NCBI GenBank assembly: GCA_037355855.1
Contig: CM074765.1
Location: 4,340,001-4,404,000, forward strand
Direction of reading: 5' to 3'
Origin: Pseudo-nitzschia pungens
Taxonomy: Eukaryota; Bacillariophyta; Bacillariophyceae; Bacillariales; Bacillariaceae
Length of the DNA: 64,000 bases
Part shown: piece after piece, positions 62,523 through 64,000 of the stretch
Layout of the letters: the number at the start of each line of letters is the position of its first letter
Numbering within the stretch: the stretch's first letter is position 1
Notes under the pieces: model-generated
What the model was told of the DNA's origin: nothing
The model's input: the letters and a program-made list of their open reading frames with translations, nothing else
Database searches by the model: none
Made by a program: the position numbers and the translations under genes

Positions 62523-64000
62523 ATGGTTGACAAAGAGACCATGGGGACAGAGGACAAAGAGGAAGATACAAAGGTCGCACAAGAGACCGACGATGATGAG
62601 GAGTCAAACAAAACAAGAAAGAAGACTCTGAAGAAGAAGAATAAGACAATCGGAAACACTAACACCACAAGCTTTAAAGGCAAAACGGCTGCACTCAAGG
62701 ACCATGTTTTCATCTACCACCAACTCCATGATAAAAAGTGGATCAAAGCAAGACAGGAATTCATTAATTACGCATCAAGAACGTATGGTGGGGATGAAGA
62801 AACGAGCCTAGAGCAAAGAAAACTTACCATTATAACTATGGACGAACCAAAACCACCAACTACGGCGAAATTAGCAACCATGGATGATATCCAAAGAGAA
62901 TTCGCAAGGGATGATTACAAAACCGACCGTAAAACATACAAAGACCTCGTAGTCAAGACCAAGAAGAACCTATCTAAACTATATGCAGTGCTGTGGGGAC
63001 AATGTGACCCTATCATGCAAAACAAAATGAAGGTCACACCACAATATGAAGACGCACACCGTAATAAATCTGTAATTGACCTACTATCGATCATCGAAAC
63101 GGTATGCGAACAAGGGGACTCATCTCGTAGCAGAAGAGTACAAAGATTCATATCCAAGAAGAAGGTCTACAACCTAAGACAGGGAGATGACATGGACTTG
63201 GGAGAATATCTTGAGAAGTTCGAAGCCTTAGTAAATATTGCAGAGAAGAATGGGGCAATATTCTATGAAAACGAAGACGTCGCAGACGCAATGGAAGGGA
63301 TGCATATCACGATACCCAAAAAGATAACCAAGCCAGTCACCACAACGGTTAAAGCGGAAGGGACAACAGCGGACGTGAAGGACCAAGTACCTAAAGAGGA
63401 GGAACCAAGTGAGGCTGATACAAGCAACGAAATTCCAACTGAAGTCATTAAGAATGCAAGAGACAGAGCACTTGCCATCATATTCTTCATGAATTCCAAC
63501 GAAAATAAATATGCGATATACAAGCAAGAGTGCCAAAATGCAATGGCAAGGGGACGAGACGAGTATCCGAAGACACTTGCTGCGGCACATACACAGCTCG
63601 AGGATTACAAGTTTAATCCCCGGTTATATCAACTCCGAACGGGCGGCAGCAGCAACAACAGGAACAGATTCTCCGGACATCAATTCCTGGTGGATGGTGA
63701 ATTTACAGACGATACACCCAAGCGAAAACAGAAGGAAGAATACTATTGCTATAATTGTGGACGAAAGAACGAGTGTATGGCATATGACTGTCCACATAAA
63801 ACGAAGGAAGATGGAGGACTCACGAAGGCCGAGAGAAGAAGACGTCGAGAGGCAGGAGAGGACGTCGATGACGGAGAACAACACCTCCAAGGCGTTGCCG
63901 ACAGCAATGACGAACCGGAACCAATCGAATCAGACGATTGGGAACTGGAACTCGAAGGGGATGACTATGGAATAGGATTCTACATGAATGGTGACGATGT
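62523..64000 (+). CDS. Gag of a Copia-like LTR retrotransposon (partial, runs off the window)
   Basis: The frame is open from the ATG at 62523 to the end of the window (492 codons, no stop). The first 50 residues are acidic then Lys-rich. The middle is helical, with LGEYLEKFEALVNIAEKNGA (about 228-247), a Gag-type M...YL..F..LV arrangement. Near residue 409-425 is a zinc-knuckle-like CYNCGRKNECMAYDCPH, spaced C-x2-C-x5-C-x4-C with His one further on, instead of the usual C-x2-C-x4-H-x4-C. An acidic tail follows (ESDDWELELEGDDYG). This is the capsid/nucleocapsid part of a retroelement polyprotein. Protease, integrase and reverse transcriptase would lie beyond 64000, so Copia versus another order is inferred from the Gag style and the upstream TGTTG. 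The intact frame suggests a recent insertion. GC and codon use are more A-rich than the host genes. Confidence 0.82.
   Translation, partial: MVDKETMGTEDKEEDTKVAQETDDDEESNKTRKKTLKKKNKTIGNTNTTSFKGKTAALKDHVFIYHQLHDKKWIKARQEFINYASRTYGGDEETSLEQRKLTIITMDEPKPPTTAKLATMDDIQREFARDDYKTDRKTYKDLVVKTKKNLSKLYAVLWGQCDPIMQNKMKVTPQYEDAHRNKSVIDLLSIIETVCEQGDSSRSRRVQRFISKKKVYNLRQGDDMDLGEYLEKFEALVNIAEKNGAIFYENEDVADAMEGMHITIPKKITKPVTTTVKAEGTTADVKDQVPKEEEPSEADTSNEIPTEVIKNARDRALAIIFFMNSNENKYAIYKQECQNAMARGRDEYPKTLAAAHTQLEDYKFNPRLYQLRTGGSSNNRNRFSGHQFLVDGEFTDDTPKRKQKEEYYCYNCGRKNECMAYDCPHKTKEDGGLTKAERRRRREAGEDVDDGEQHLQGVADSNDEPEPIESDDWELELEGDDYGIGFYMNGDD

Overview
The window looks like nuclear DNA of a diatom, probably one with an expanded genome. 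This is judged from protein families and gene style; no rRNA or plastid marker is present to fix the genus. The supporting families are a heat-shock-factor transcription factor, a BspA/DUF285-type leucine-rich-repeat surface protein, a CRAL-TRIO plus DUF6824 fusion, a GT47 exostosin, a PAPS sulfotransferase, a PhoD-type phosphatase, a small Lys/Ser repeat secreted protein of silaffin character, and a Copia-like Gag. Genes are monocistronic and far apart. They have zero or one intron (149 to 489 nt where resolved) and very long Asn/Ser/Asp/Gln low-complexity tracts.

Layout: 0.7-4.2 kb is a two-exon single-pass membrane protein (minus). 6.25-7.15 kb is a multi-spanning membrane protein (plus). 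9.36-11.98 kb is a DUF285 repeat protein with apparent frameshifts and a striking Lys-periodic tail (plus). 12.2-14.2 kb is an exostosin (minus). 15.65-16.26 kb is a silaffin-like secreted protein (minus). 17.95-18.66 kb is a decayed retroelement end. 19.4-21.3 kb is CRAL-TRIO/DUF6824. 22.7-23.34 kb is a large GC-rich triplet repeat. 26.0-27.5 kb is a helical-repeat-like hypothetical. 30.05-34.2 kb is a membrane-anchored PhoD-like phosphatase. 34.5-40.6 kb is repeat-rich, with a Gag-like fragment and two inverted-repeat elements. 40.66-42.28 kb is the HSF gene, with an unusual array of CGCG-containing direct repeats behind it. 44.6-46.05 kb is a His/Asp/Ser-rich hypothetical. 47.0-47.9 kb is a foldback element. 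53.1-56.0 kb is a disordered hypothetical. 57.8-58.6 kb is a modular tandem repeat carrying a small MITE. 59.0-61.6 kb is a two-exon sulfotransferase. From 62.5 kb to the window end is a Gag ORF of an LTR retrotransposon, open at the edge.

Functional reading: several genes fit the diatom secretory and cell-wall pathway. They are a silaffin-like protein, a surface LRR protein with a polylysine tail, a membrane protein with a Lys/Ser cluster, a glycosyltransferase and a sulfotransferase. This is a thematic coincidence worth testing, not evidence of a gene cluster. The most novel-looking items are the decapeptide Lys-Gly repeat protein at 15.65 kb, the nine-lysine K-x-x tail at 11.85 kb, and a 91-bp perfect-ended MITE present twice. 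The CGCG direct-repeat array next to the HSF gene, the 916-bp foldback element, and the pervasive intergenic GTAAGGTTAC motif also stand out.
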